Source: JBPRGH01 sp051418055 (lineage in GTDB: Bacteria; Bacteroidota; Bacteroidia; Cytophagales; Cyclobacteriaceae). Taken from it: 28,680 bases of DNA. Below, in pieces: positions 6,959-15,648 of this stretch. The stretch spans positions 1-28,680 of the forward strand of contig JBPRGH010000067.1 in NCBI GenBank assembly GCA_051418055.1, given 5' to 3'. Numbering within the stretch: position 1 is the first letter of the stretch; the number at the start of each line of letters is the position of its first letter. A program made the position numbers and the translations under genes. The notes beneath the pieces were generated by a model. It did not search any database and was not told where the DNA came from. It saw nothing but the letters and a program-made list of their open reading frames with translations.

Positions 6959-8890
6959 TTACTTCTTGTCTTCGTCAACTTCCTCATATTCCACATCAGA
7001 TACATCGCCTTCGGCTGATCCTTCAGCAGCGCCTCCCTGAGGTCCGCCTTGGGGTCCGCCTTCAGCTCCTGGCTGGCCGCCTTCAGTAGACTGGTACATC
7101 TCCTGAGCAGCACCCTGCCATACCTGATTCAGTTTTTCCATTTCAGTATCGATAGCTTCAATATTCTGCTCCTGGTGTGCTTTCTTCAAGCCCTCAAGCG
7201 CTTCGGTAATTTTAGTTTTATTACCTTCAGATAGCTTATCACCATATTCTTTCAGCTGCTTTTCAGTCTGGAAGATCAGTGAATCCGCTGCATTCAGCTT
7301 ATCGATCTTTTCTTTTTCCTGCTTATCGGCTTCAGCATTTGCTTCCGCTTCTTTACGCATCTTCTCGATTTCCTCTTCTGATAATCCCGAAGAAGACTCA
7401 ATTCGGATCTTCTGCTCTTTACCTGTTCCCTTATCTTTTGCAGATACGTTCAGGATGCCGTTTGCATCAATATCGAATGTCACTTCAATCTGCGGCACTC
7501 CTCTTGGTGCTGGTGGAATACCATCCAGGTGGAATCTACCGATCGTTCTGTTGTCTTTCGCCATCGGACGCTCACCCTGTAATACGTGGATCTCCACAGA
7601 AGGCTGATTGTCTGAAGCTGTCGAGAATGTCTCTGACTTCTTCGTAGGAATGGTTGTGTTAGCTTCAATAAGCTTCGTCATCACACCACCCATTGTTTCG
7701 ATACCTAATGAAAGCGGCGTTACGTCAAGCAGAAGTACATCTTTTACTTCACCTGTCAGTACACCACCCTGGATCGCAGCTCCAATTGCCACTACCTCAT
7801 CAGGGTTTACACCTTTAGAAGGCTTCTTACCGAAGAATTTCTCCACTTCTTCCTGGATCTTAGGGATCCTTGTTGATCCACCTACCAGGATTACTTCATC
7901 AATCTCAGATGCTGAGTAACCAGAATCCTTCAACGCTGTTTTTACCGGCTCCATAGACCTGCGAACAAGATCATCAGAAAGCTGCTCAAACTTAGAGCGT
8001 GTTAATTTCTTCACTAAGTGCTTAGGCACTCCGTCAACCGGCATGATGTATGGCAGGTTGATCTCAGTTTCCGTAGAGCTTGAAAGCTCGATTTTAGCTT
8101 TCTCAGCAGCTTCTTTAAGACGCTGTAGTGCCATTGGATCTTTACGAAGATCTACGCCTTCATCATTTTTAAACTCATCAGCTAACCAGTTGATGATCAC
8201 CTGGTCGAAGTCGTCACCACCTAAATGCACATCACCGTTAGTAGATTTTACTTCAAATACGCCGTCACCTAGCTCAAGGATCGAGATATCAAATGTACCA
8301 CCACCAAGGTCATACACGGCGATCTTCATATCTTTGTTAGTCTTATCGAGACCGTAAGCCAATGCTGCTGCAGTAGGCTCATTGATGATCCTTTTCACCT
8401 CAAGGCCTGCAATCTGACCGGCCTCTTTAGTAGCCTGACGCTCGGCATCGTTGAAATAAGCAGGCACGGTAATCACCGCCTCTTTCACCTCTGTGCCAAG
8501 ATAATCTTCCGCTGTTCCTTTCATTTTCTGAAGGATCATTGCAGAGATCTCCTGAGGCGTATAATTACGGTCACCTATTTTTACACGGACAACATCATTG
8601 TTGCCTTTATCAATTTTATAAGATACGGCTTTACGCTCATCACTTACTTCAGAGAATTTCTTACCCATAAAGCGTTTTACTGAAGAGATCGTATTTTCCG
8701 GGTTAGTAATAGCCTGGCGTTTTGCAGGATCACCAACTTTTCTTTCTCCTTTGCCACCGTCCAAGAAAGCTACAATTGAAGGTGTCGTTCTTCTTCCCTC
8801 GCTGTTTGGAATAACAACAGGTTCGTTACCTTCCATTACAGCTACACAGGAGTTGGTGGTTCCTAAATCAATACCAATAATTTTTCCCAT
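6959..8890 (-). CDS. dnaK: Molecular chaperone DnaK (Hsp70)
   Basis: This ATP-dependent cytoplasmic chaperone binds exposed hydrophobic peptides together with DnaJ and GrpE. The protein is 643 residues, full length. The N-terminal ATPase domain shows GIDLGTTNSCVAV (phosphate 1), the connect and phosphate-2 blocks with VYDLGGGTFDISIL, and VILVGGSTRIPK (adenosine). The interdomain linker VLLLDVTPLSLGIETMGG follows near 390. The substrate-binding domain follows, then the helical lid, and a Gly/Gln-rich tail ending in an acidic VSDVEYEEVDEDKK motif typical of DnaK. Neither grpE nor dnaJ is adjacent. I saw no CIRCE or sigma-32 site upstream. A terminator follows the gene. Confidence 0.98.
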   Translation of the reverse strand: MGKIIGIDLGTTNSCVAVMEGNEPVVIPNSEGRRTTPSIVAFLDGGKGERKVGDPAKRQAITNPENTISSVKRFMGKKFSEVSDERKAVSYKIDKGNNDVVRVKIGDRNYTPQEISAMILQKMKGTAEDYLGTEVKEAVITVPAYFNDAERQATKEAGQIAGLEVKRIINEPTAAALAYGLDKTNKDMKIAVYDLGGGTFDISILELGDGVFEVKSTNGDVHLGGDDFDQVIINWLADEFKNDEGVDLRKDPMALQRLKEAAEKAKIELSSSTETEINLPYIMPVDGVPKHLVKKLTRSKFEQLSDDLVRRSMEPVKTALKDSGYSASEIDEVILVGGSTRIPKIQEEVEKFFGKKPSKGVNPDEVVAIGAAIQGGVLTGEVKDVLLLDVTPLSLGIETMGGVMTKLIEANTTIPTKKSETFSTASDNQPSVEIHVLQGERPMAKDNRTIGRFHLDGIPPAPRGVPQIEVTFDIDANGILNVSAKDKGTGKEQKIRIESSSGLSEEEIEKMRKEAEANAEADKQEKEKIDKLNAADSLIFQTEKQLKEYGDKLSEGNKTKITEALEGLKKAHQEQNIEAIDTEMEKLNQVWQGAAQEMYQSTEGGQPGAEGGPQGGPQGGAAEGSAEGDVSDVEYEEVDEDKK

Positions 8891-9024
8891 AATATCGCTG
8901 TTTTCAATTTAATATTTCGTTTTCAATTTCTTTAATCTGATTTTTTTCACCCAGACACTTATTACTTATCAATGGATATGCCAAAACGTAAAAGGTGACA
9001 ATATGGCAGTTGGCAACTAGTAGC

Positions 9025-9050
9025 TAGTCTTTAGTCCTTAGTCTTTAGTG
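9025..9050. repeat. TAGTCTT heptamer tandem repeat
   Basis: The units TAGTCTT, TAGTCCT, TAGTCTT and a partial TAGTG run head to tail with a 7-bp period. The same heptamer recurs at 11829-11860, 11900-11934 and 15444-15471. Confidence 0.75.
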
Positions 9051-9141
9051 GATTTATTGGCAGTAGGCAAGTGGCAGGAGCAGTCTATAGGTTTTGAATC
9101 ATTAGTCTTAAGTTCTTAATATTGTCGTTACTGAAAACATA

Positions 9142-9199
9142 CCAAGGTCCGGCTGAGCATAGTCGAAGTCAGACCAGAGTTTGAGGAACTGGAACAGAT
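9142..9199 (+). repeat. 58-bp dispersed repeat, copy 1
   Basis: This block contains GGCTGAGCATAGTCGAAG and AGTTTGAGGAACTGGAA. Copy 2, at 11944-12001, has the same orientation and length, with about 11 differences by eye. The core GGCTGAGCATAGTCGAAGYC is partly self-complementary, like a REP. Confidence 0.75.
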
Positions 9200-9346
9200 G
9201 GCAATTGGCAGAGGCAGTTGGCAAAATGGTAGTATTAAGTCTTTAGTCTTTAAAATTAAGCAGATTTATCGCCTGTTCGCTATTAAGTCTTCGCTGCATT
9301 ACAATTCTTAAATCTCATATCTTAATCTCATATCTCATTTATCCCT

Positions 9347-11692
9347 TTACTCACACTTCAAAGTATCCACAGGATTTAACTGCGCAGAATAATAGGTTCG
9401 CAAAGCAACGACTGTATATGCGATGATCAGTATAAAAATCACAGGTAAGGCTAAGTGCCACCAGGAAAAATTAATTTTATATGCATAGCTATTCAGCCAT
9501 TCCGTTGAGTAATAAGCAGCGACAAGACAACCTGCAAAAGAGCCTATCAGGACTAGGCGGATATAATCTTTCGTAAATAAAGTGACAATTGAAGCAATGC
9601 CGGCACCAAGAACTTTTCTGATCCCGATCTCTTTTACTCTTGTCTCTACAGCATATGAAGTAAGCCCATACAGACCAAGAGCCGCGAGTAGTAGGGTAAG
9701 GCAGGAAAAAAATATCAACAGCGTCATTAATGTCTCTTCAGCTTTATACTGTTTATCTATTGAGTCATCTAAAAAAGAATAATCCATAGGAATTCCGTTG
9801 GTAGCTTTTTCCCAAGCTAAGGAAACCTCATCCAGTTCATTGGGTAATACTCGAATAAAAAGATGATGCCTAACATCATTTTTAACAAAATAAACCATTG
9901 GATCAATGGTATTATGCAGGGATCTGAAATGGAAATCGCGTATAACTCCTGAGATAGTTATTTTCCTTCTTCCAGCGAATGAAAAAGTTTCAAGCTCTCT
10001 TCCTACAGGATCCTCCCACCCAAGTTGCCATACGAGAGTTTCATTTACCAGCACCAGGTCCTTCCACCGTGACTCAGGATAGTCTTTTATCCATTTTCCC
10101 TGCAGGAGCTGAAGCTCCAAAACTTCGGGATAGTTAATATCGGCATCAATACGTTGTGCCGTAATTTCATGCTCAGAACCTGAATCCCTGAACCAAATCG
10201 GTAATGAGGCTGTATTTCCTCCGGGAAGAGAGAACCATTCTCCCCCACTGGCTTTTATTACGCCCTTATTTTGTTGCAACTCAAATTTAAGCTCGTTGAC
10301 ACTAACTCCTCGTGGTATCGATGCTACAATAACCTGATTTTTATTAAATCCTAAATCAGACTTATGCATCTGATTCATTTGAGTAAAAACAACAATAAGA
10401 AAAACCAGTAATGAAGTGCTTAAAAAGTATTGGCCTAAAACAAAAATACTCCTTATTGCACTGCCTTTTGGCTGCCGCTTTCCTTTTAAAAAAACAATAG
10501 GTTTAAAGGTAGAAAGAATCCATGCCGGATATATTGAAGACGCCAGCAGTATCATGATGAGAAGGAATAGAGCTCCACCTATATAGGTTATATCTCTTGC
10601 TGATGAGATTAGTACAGACTTTTCAGTTACATTAAAATACACACTATACAGGCTCCAAATCAACAATAAAGCCAATGCAATAGCTATGGTCATTGTAAGT
10701 AAAGATTCAATCAGAAATTGCTTCACTATGCGCTTTGGAGTGGCACCAACAATTTTTCTTATTCCTACCTCCTTAGCACGGTCTAATGATCTGACCGTGT
10801 TAAGGTTGATGAAATTAAAGATCACCACAAGAAGCAGGATACCCGCAATGGTTATAAATATGTAAATATTAGCCTTATTTCCTTTTGTATTATCCATTGT
10901 TATTCCATTAACGAAATGAAGCTCCGTCAGCTGTTGCATTTCATAAATGGCTTCAGTCAGAAGTCCATCCTTTCCCTTCTTCCATAAATGCGCAGCCGCT
11001 TCATCAAGCATGGCCTGAATCTCCTTAGCCGGTATTTTTTCATTCAGCAGAATGTATGTGTCATATTGTATCTGGTGGTCATTCAATTCCTCTGCCGGAA
11101 AATCCCCTGCCACAAGACCATTTATCCATTTATCAGAATTTAAAGGCACATCTTCCATGATACCGGTGACTTCATAGGATTCTCCGCCAATGACGAGGTT
11201 CTGACCAAAAGCATCATCTTCAAAATATTTTTTAGCAAGAGATTCAGATAGCACTATACTGTTCTTATTTGCTAAAGCCGATTCAGGGTTTCCTTTAATC
11301 AGTGGATAAGTGAATATGTCAAATACGGATGCATCCGTTGCATACACATCGGGTTCATATATCCTCTCCTCTCCCAGTTGGAACTCACGGTCAAATCCAT
11401 ACAGCCGAACAAAATTTTCAATCTGAGGATATACCCTCTTCAGGTAAGGACCAATATTTTGATCTGTAAACCTGATCCTGTTGGTATTTGGCGGCTCTAA
11501 AAAAGTTATCGTTATACGATAGATCCTGTCCTTTTTTTCATGAAACTGATCATATGTCAGCTCATCATAAACATAAAATAATATAAAAATGCAACTGGTA
11601 AAGCCAATGGCAAGACCAAAAATATTCAGAAGAGAGAAAAACTTATTGCTTACCAGGTTGCGGAGTGCAATTTTGAAATAGCTGTATAGCAT
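9347..11692 (-). CDS. MacB/FtsX-type ABC transporter permease
   Basis: This is a 781-residue inner-membrane protein of the long Bacteroidota permease family. It has an N-terminal transmembrane helix (about 20-42) and a MacB-like periplasmic domain. An FtsX block of three helices follows, preceded by RAKEVGIRKIVGATPKRIVKQF (about 308-330). Then come a second periplasmic domain and a second FtsX block after RVKEIGIRKVLGAGIASIVTLF (about 685-706). These two conserved motifs contact the ATPase in such transporters. No ATPase or MFP partner gene is adjacent, as is common in this group. Substrate is unknown. Related repeat blocks lie on both flanks, and a decayed relative of its C terminus lies at 15035-15187. 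Confidence 0.9.
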   Translation of the reverse strand: MLYSYFKIALRNLVSNKFFSLLNIFGLAIGFTSCIFILFYVYDELTYDQFHEKKDRIYRITITFLEPPNTNRIRFTDQNIGPYLKRVYPQIENFVRLYGFDREFQLGEERIYEPDVYATDASVFDIFTYPLIKGNPESALANKNSIVLSESLAKKYFEDDAFGQNLVIGGESYEVTGIMEDVPLNSDKWINGLVAGDFPAEELNDHQIQYDTYILLNEKIPAKEIQAMLDEAAAHLWKKGKDGLLTEAIYEMQQLTELHFVNGITMDNTKGNKANIYIFITIAGILLLVVIFNFINLNTVRSLDRAKEVGIRKIVGATPKRIVKQFLIESLLTMTIAIALALLLIWSLYSVYFNVTEKSVLISSARDITYIGGALFLLIMILLASSIYPAWILSTFKPIVFLKGKRQPKGSAIRSIFVLGQYFLSTSLLVFLIVVFTQMNQMHKSDLGFNKNQVIVASIPRGVSVNELKFELQQNKGVIKASGGEWFSLPGGNTASLPIWFRDSGSEHEITAQRIDADINYPEVLELQLLQGKWIKDYPESRWKDLVLVNETLVWQLGWEDPVGRELETFSFAGRRKITISGVIRDFHFRSLHNTIDPMVYFVKNDVRHHLFIRVLPNELDEVSLAWEKATNGIPMDYSFLDDSIDKQYKAEETLMTLLIFFSCLTLLLAALGLYGLTSYAVETRVKEIGIRKVLGAGIASIVTLFTKDYIRLVLIGSFAGCLVAAYYSTEWLNSYAYKINFSWWHLALPVIFILIIAYTVVALRTYYSAQLNPVDTLKCE

Positions 11693-11828
11693 AATTCATG
11701 TTTTAAAGTTTCTACATATCAATTATTACTGAATCGTCAATCACATCCACACAAAGATTCTCTGTAATACAAGGTAATGTTTATTTGCTAAAAATTCAAT
11801 TGGCTGGGTTAGACGAGTCCCGAGTCTG

Positions 11829-11860
11829 TAGTCCTTAGTATTGAGTAATGAATATTGAGA
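11829..11860. repeat. Degenerate heptamer array
   Basis: The units TAGTCCT, TAGTATT, GAGTAAT and GAATATT follow with a 7-bp period. It is a diverged relative of the TAGTCTT array at 9025. Confidence 0.6.
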
Positions 11861-11899
11861 TAGGTTGGCAGTTGTCAGTGGCAGTTGGCAAAGGGTCTA

Positions 11900-11934
11900 T
11901 AGTCCTTAGTCCTTAGTCTTTGGTCTTTAGACTG
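11900..11934. repeat. TAGTCCT/TAGTCTT heptamer tandem repeat
   Basis: There are five 7-bp units: TAGTCCT twice, TAGTCTT, TGGTCTT and TAGACTG. It directly precedes the 58-bp repeat copy at 11944, and the copy at 9142 also lies near a heptamer array. Confidence 0.75.
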
Positions 11935-11943
11935 AAAAAAATT

Positions 11944-12001
11944 CCGAGGTCAGGCTGAGCATACTCGAAGCCAGGCCGGGGTTTGAGGGGCCGGAATAGA
12001 T
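11944..12001 (+). repeat. 58-bp dispersed repeat, copy 2
   Basis: This block is in the same orientation as copy 1 (9142-9199), about 80 % identical by eye, including GGCTGAGCATACTCGAAG and GTTTGAGG. The two copies bracket the permease gene. Confidence 0.75.
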
Positions 12002-12125
12002 TTGAGCCGAAAATGCCGGTAATCTAAAACCAACACAAAAGCAATTTACAGGAATAAAGATTTCAAAAGCAATTGAATTAATCCTTATCTCTACTTACCT
12101 TGTTCTCTTAATTATCATCCCCGTT

Positions 12126-15008
12126 ATGTCTTTCCAATCAGAAAATGTTATTCAATTAGCAGCTCACTGGGTAAATGAGATCGAAGAGCTTTCGAATAAA
12201 ATTAAAATTAAATGGAATAATCTACTAAAGATCTGTTTTGAAGATGAATTACCGAGGGAGCAGATCCTGCTTATGGCATTACAGAAGCATAAAATTCAGC
12301 ATCTCGATAATTATACAGACATTGAAAAATTGAAGGCGACAGCTCTTTTACTTTTGCTAAAGCAAACAATTGCTGAAAAAGGAGATCCAGAAGCAAAACG
12401 GGCTTTAAATCAAAAGGTTGAGCAAATACTAAAAACAACAAATGTAGACGAACAGAATGCTTATAAAGAAGCGCAAGCTTATGAAAAGCTATTTGAAGGA
12501 CATAAAAATCGCACCGTTATCCATCTTCCCGGAACAATAACTCCTCTTTTAATAGACCATGCATTTCGCTGGATCATTCTATGGTACTTTTTTTCCATGA
12601 ATGAGGCTTTTGTTTGGATATCCAACACGTTGATACTCCCTGCGGTTTTTGGGCTTTTATTTTATTTGAGACAAAGATATATTTCAAGAAAGAATAATAT
12701 TCTTTTGGAGCAATACCTTCCGGGGCAAAAGGTGAAAAAAGTCAGGGTTTTGAATGCCGGCCAATGGACAGTGGTATTTGCTTTAATAGTGATCTCAATA
12801 GCAGTTTCTTTTGTTCTAACAACAGAATTTTTAACAGGACTAGCATCAGCTGTAGCATTCATTATTTATTATGGCATCTACCTGTGGACCTGGTCTGAAA
12901 AAAAGCTATCTGAAGAATATTTAGTATCTGATTTAAGTGATGACTATTTTAAAGTAGAGTTACTAACACCTCAAAAGAATGATGAAATAATTGTTGAACA
13001 AAGCGTTGCGCTAAAATCAATTACGGGCAAACTTGAAGCCTATGTGCTTGAGAGTGCTTTATTTGGTGCCCTGGCTTTCAGTGGTTTTTTACAGATCATG
13101 GCTGAAAACCTTATCGATTTTGATGATCTGGCGCTTTTTGGTCACCACCTATATACATCTTTTGAAAGCATTGTTTATCTGGATTCGGAAAAGCTCTCCT
13201 CGACATTACATTCATTATCTTCAAAGAAGGACCTCTTTTCACTGGTTGCTCTTGAAACATTAATATGTTCAGCATTATTCCTGATCGTTATTGCCTCCAG
13301 GCTGCGTTTTACTGATAAATCTGACAAAGTCGAGGAGTCTTTAGAAAAGGCGCGTGCAATAAATCAAAAAGAAGAGGCTCTTCTTCAGAATGGTAAAGAC
13401 CTATCAGACCCAAAAGTAAAAGATTACAATCGTCAGATTGCCCAACATCTTATAAAAGGTAACAATGACCTTGAAGAGATTACTCCTGTGCTGGCTTATA
13501 TGCGTTATTTCAGAAATGCAGGTATATTGACATTTTTCATTGTTATTATTAGCAGCGCGCTATTTATCTCATCTTTTATAAGCTGGCTAATCACTATTAT
13601 AGTCTTTGCCAGTTATATATTCTTTAATCGTAAAGAAATTCGAAGCTTCCTGGATAGCCTGCAATTTTCCATTCGTATGCTTTTTGTAAGAAAAGGCTAT
13701 TACATTCTATTAGTATCGATAATTATTTTTATAACTGGCTTATTACTGCGAGTGGAAGCTCACTGGGTAAAAACAGATGTTTTTATCTTTTCCGGTTTAT
13801 TTCTTTTTGGATTGTACCTGTTTACCTGGATAGTATTCATCCCTCATGTAGACAAAAAATTTGTTGTTCCCGGAAATTTAGAAATGACTTCGAACTGGTG
13901 GTTTTCAATTAGAATCCTTTGGGGATTTTCACTTTTCCTTTTCGTGATGGCTTACAACTTTCAAATGCTCAATATAACAGGTGCCGGAGCGATTAGTATG
14001 ATCAGTACAACTTTACTGATCATTGTATTACTCATTATCGGTTATTATCTTGTAAATCCCCGGTGGCTTGGGATCTTGTTTAGTATATCCATATCCTTAG
14101 GAATAAATGGATTTATTTTTAAAACTTTGCATTTTTCAGGTGCTGATGAATTAATTTTTCTTAGTAGTATCAGTATCATTATTTTAATCACACTAACAAA
14201 TTTGCTTAGGATTAAAAATAAACTGATAGCCTTAATCAGAACTGTAGGACCCGTAACGCTTCTTTTGGGTGTTTCATTTAAAACTCTGCATTATGAAGGT
14301 GGCGGTATTATTTTTAATATAGGTCTGGTATTATGCTTACTTACCTTGGCTTCCTTTTATTTTATAAAACCAAAAAAACGCTATTTTCATCGTATTTATA
14401 TAATTAATGGCGTGTTTTTTGTCATTCTTAGCTCTACTTTATTTATTGACAGGTTTAATTTCGGAGAGCTGGCCTATGATAATTATACCTTCGATAAGGC
14501 AATCCTATCCCCGGCTTATAATATTGATCGCGAAAGAAATATGCTCTATTTAAAATATGTTGGAGGCGTCAGTGATGTTATAGATGGCAACTTTAGTAAG
14601 TTTTTCAGTAACCATCTTAAAAAAGTAGATGATTACCTTAATTACTCTCGCTCTTTACCGGCTATTAATAAGGAAAGGGAACTTGTAGAACATTATTTGG
14701 CTATAGCACTTGTTATCTATGAAAAGGGAAATGATGCTACAAATCAAGAACTGGAAATAGGTTGTGAACTTACGAAACGGGCAAATTTAATTGGTGAAAA
14801 ATTTGGTTACCCGGAGGATCTTTATGTCAATAATTCCAAGGTTAAAATAAATGTAGATATTCCTTACCTGCCAATGCTTGAGTTGATATTCCTTGAAAGG
14901 TTAGGAAAGCAATCAGAAACAAGAGCGGTAGCTGAACGATTTATGCAACAGGAACATCAAGCTAATCCAAATTTTAAAGTTGAACTAGCTAAATATATAG
15001 AAGAGTAA
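12126..15008 (+). CDS. Large polytopic membrane protein of unknown function
   Basis: This encodes 960 residues. The first about 140 are soluble, helical and charged. A long region (about 145-770) follows with roughly 15 hydrophobic segments in pairs, broken by a cytosolic-looking charged stretch near 400-450. The last about 180 residues are soluble and helical and could form TPR-like helices. Two segments, GFIFKTLHFSGADE and GVSFKTLHYEGGG, repeat about 55 residues apart. They recall the FK-x-H-x-x-GA membrane hairpin seen in several Bacteroidota membrane proteins such as GldL, which is a resemblance by eye only. I do not recognise the family. The start is the first Met of the frame. It is divergent from the permease and its 3' neighbour is a permease remnant. 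Confidence 0.8.
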   Translation: MSFQSENVIQLAAHWVNEIEELSNKIKIKWNNLLKICFEDELPREQILLMALQKHKIQHLDNYTDIEKLKATALLLLLKQTIAEKGDPEAKRALNQKVEQILKTTNVDEQNAYKEAQAYEKLFEGHKNRTVIHLPGTITPLLIDHAFRWIILWYFFSMNEAFVWISNTLILPAVFGLLFYLRQRYISRKNNILLEQYLPGQKVKKVRVLNAGQWTVVFALIVISIAVSFVLTTEFLTGLASAVAFIIYYGIYLWTWSEKKLSEEYLVSDLSDDYFKVELLTPQKNDEIIVEQSVALKSITGKLEAYVLESALFGALAFSGFLQIMAENLIDFDDLALFGHHLYTSFESIVYLDSEKLSSTLHSLSSKKDLFSLVALETLICSALFLIVIASRLRFTDKSDKVEESLEKARAINQKEEALLQNGKDLSDPKVKDYNRQIAQHLIKGNNDLEEITPVLAYMRYFRNAGILTFFIVIISSALFISSFISWLITIIVFASYIFFNRKEIRSFLDSLQFSIRMLFVRKGYYILLVSIIIFITGLLLRVEAHWVKTDVFIFSGLFLFGLYLFTWIVFIPHVDKKFVVPGNLEMTSNWWFSIRILWGFSLFLFVMAYNFQMLNITGAGAISMISTTLLIIVLLIIGYYLVNPRWLGILFSISISLGINGFIFKTLHFSGADELIFLSSISIIILITLTNLLRIKNKLIALIRTVGPVTLLLGVSFKTLHYEGGGIIFNIGLVLCLLTLASFYFIKPKKRYFHRIYIINGVFFVILSSTLFIDRFNFGELAYDNYTFDKAILSPAYNIDRERNMLYLKYVGGVSDVIDGNFSKFFSNHLKKVDDYLNYSRSLPAINKERELVEHYLAIALVIYEKGNDATNQELEIGCELTKRANLIGEKFGYPEDLYVNNSKVKINVDIPYLPMLELIFLERLGKQSETRAVAERFMQQEHQANPNFKVELAKYIEE

Positions 15009-15034
15009 AAATTCTATGCCTCTGATAATAATTC

Positions 15035-15187
15035 TCACTCACACTTCAATCTATCTTCAGGATTTAACTGACCTGAATAATAAGTCCGCAAAAGTAACAA
15101 CAAAGGATAGATGCAAATTAATCTTATAGGCATAGTTGTTCAGCCATTTTATTGAATGATAAGCGACAACTAAACAACCGGCAAGCT
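15035..15187 (-). pseudogene. Remnant of the C terminus of a MacB/FtsX-type permease
   Basis: Read on the minus strand, the last codons before a TGA (15035-15037) give LNPEDRLKCE, against LNPVDTLKCE in the intact permease at 9347. Upstream, the DNA matches the intact gene near 9380-9408 and again near 9467-9535, with about 58 bp missing between these blocks and several small indels. Only the last roughly 60 codons of a second permease survive. The loss could reflect rearrangement when the recombinase locus arrived, though this is inference. Confidence 0.75.
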
Positions 15188-15189
15188 CG

Positions 15190-15356
15190 TGATGTGGGCA
15201 GATAGCTTCCCTGCCTTAAGTCCAAAGCCTGAGATAAGGTATTAGTGAGTGGGGTTTAATTTCCGGTGCGTGAAGGATGGAACGGCCTGTTTGAGCCCGA
15301 AGTGGCCTTGCGGGTTGTACCGGCGAGTAGTGACAGCCTGGTGCTATGAAGCTTTT
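15190..15356. other. GC-richer intergenic block of unknown nature
   Basis: The base composition differs from its AT-rich surroundings. It contains short potential stems, such as GGCAG with CTGCC near 15198-15216 and AGCCCG with CGGGTT near 15293-15314. Only a short frame, about VREGWNGLFEPEVALRVVPA, is open on the plus strand (around 15266-15350), with no good start. It may be a structured RNA, a repeat family member or a gene remnant. Confidence 0.35.
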
Positions 15357-15443
15357 TGAAATTAAAAATTATGAATGAAGAATTAAGAATTTATCGGAAT
15401 TTTATTAATAAAATGAAAGCTGCGGAATAGCACACGCCATATT

Positions 15444-15485
15444 TTAGTCTTTAGTCTTTAGTCTTTAGTCCTGAGTATTGAGTAT
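15444..15485. repeat. Heptamer tandem repeat (TTAGTCT and TGAGTAT)
   Basis: The units are TTAGTCT three times, TTAGTCC once and TGAGTAT twice, all at a 7-bp period. This is the longest array of this family in the window and lies 160 bp before the integrase. Confidence 0.8.
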
Positions 15486-15648
15486 TGAGATGACACGGGC
15501 AGCTTTATGAGTGGGTTTTGAGAATAATTATAAATATTTATTTATTTTGTATCTAAAATCTAATATCTTACATCTAGTATCTGATTTTAACTGCAGTCAT
15601 CCTACCAAAACCTTTATCTCATGGGACTGACGTGGCGAAGCTTTAACT

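Larger units (their letters stand above)
8891..9346. other. Repeat-rich intergenic region between dnaK and the permease gene
   Basis: There is no ORF of note. The dnaK-proximal 100 bp is AT-rich and probably holds the dnaK promoter, though no box stands out. The rest is built from short repeats: heptamers (9025-9050 and near 9236-9252), GGCAGTTGGCAA-type units (near 9005, 9201 and 9213) and a 58-bp block (9142-9199) that recurs beyond the permease gene. Confidence 0.6.
11693..12125. other. Repeat-rich intergenic region upstream of the permease
   Basis: This 433-bp gap lies between divergently transcribed genes. It holds two heptamer arrays, GGCAGTTGGCAA-type units near 11864-11890 and copy 2 of the 58-bp repeat. 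The layout mirrors the gap at 8891-9346. No gene or convincing promoter box was seen. Confidence 0.6.
15009..15648. other. 640-bp gene-poor gap before the integrase
   Basis: From left to right it holds a decayed permease fragment (15035-15187), a GC-richer block (about 15190-15356), AT-rich sequence and a heptamer array (15444-15485). The last 150 bp before the integrase is AT-rich with TCTAATATCT-like near repeats. No intact gene was found. Confidence 0.6.

Noticed and set aside
7049..8357. Several plus-strand frames opposite dnaK
   Set aside because: They are antisense shadows of a highly conserved, codon-biased gene. None shows protein-like motifs or its own signals.
15444..15485. Possible CRISPR-like array
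   Set aside because: The units are 7 bp with no spacers, and no cas genes are present. It is a simple heptamer tandem repeat.
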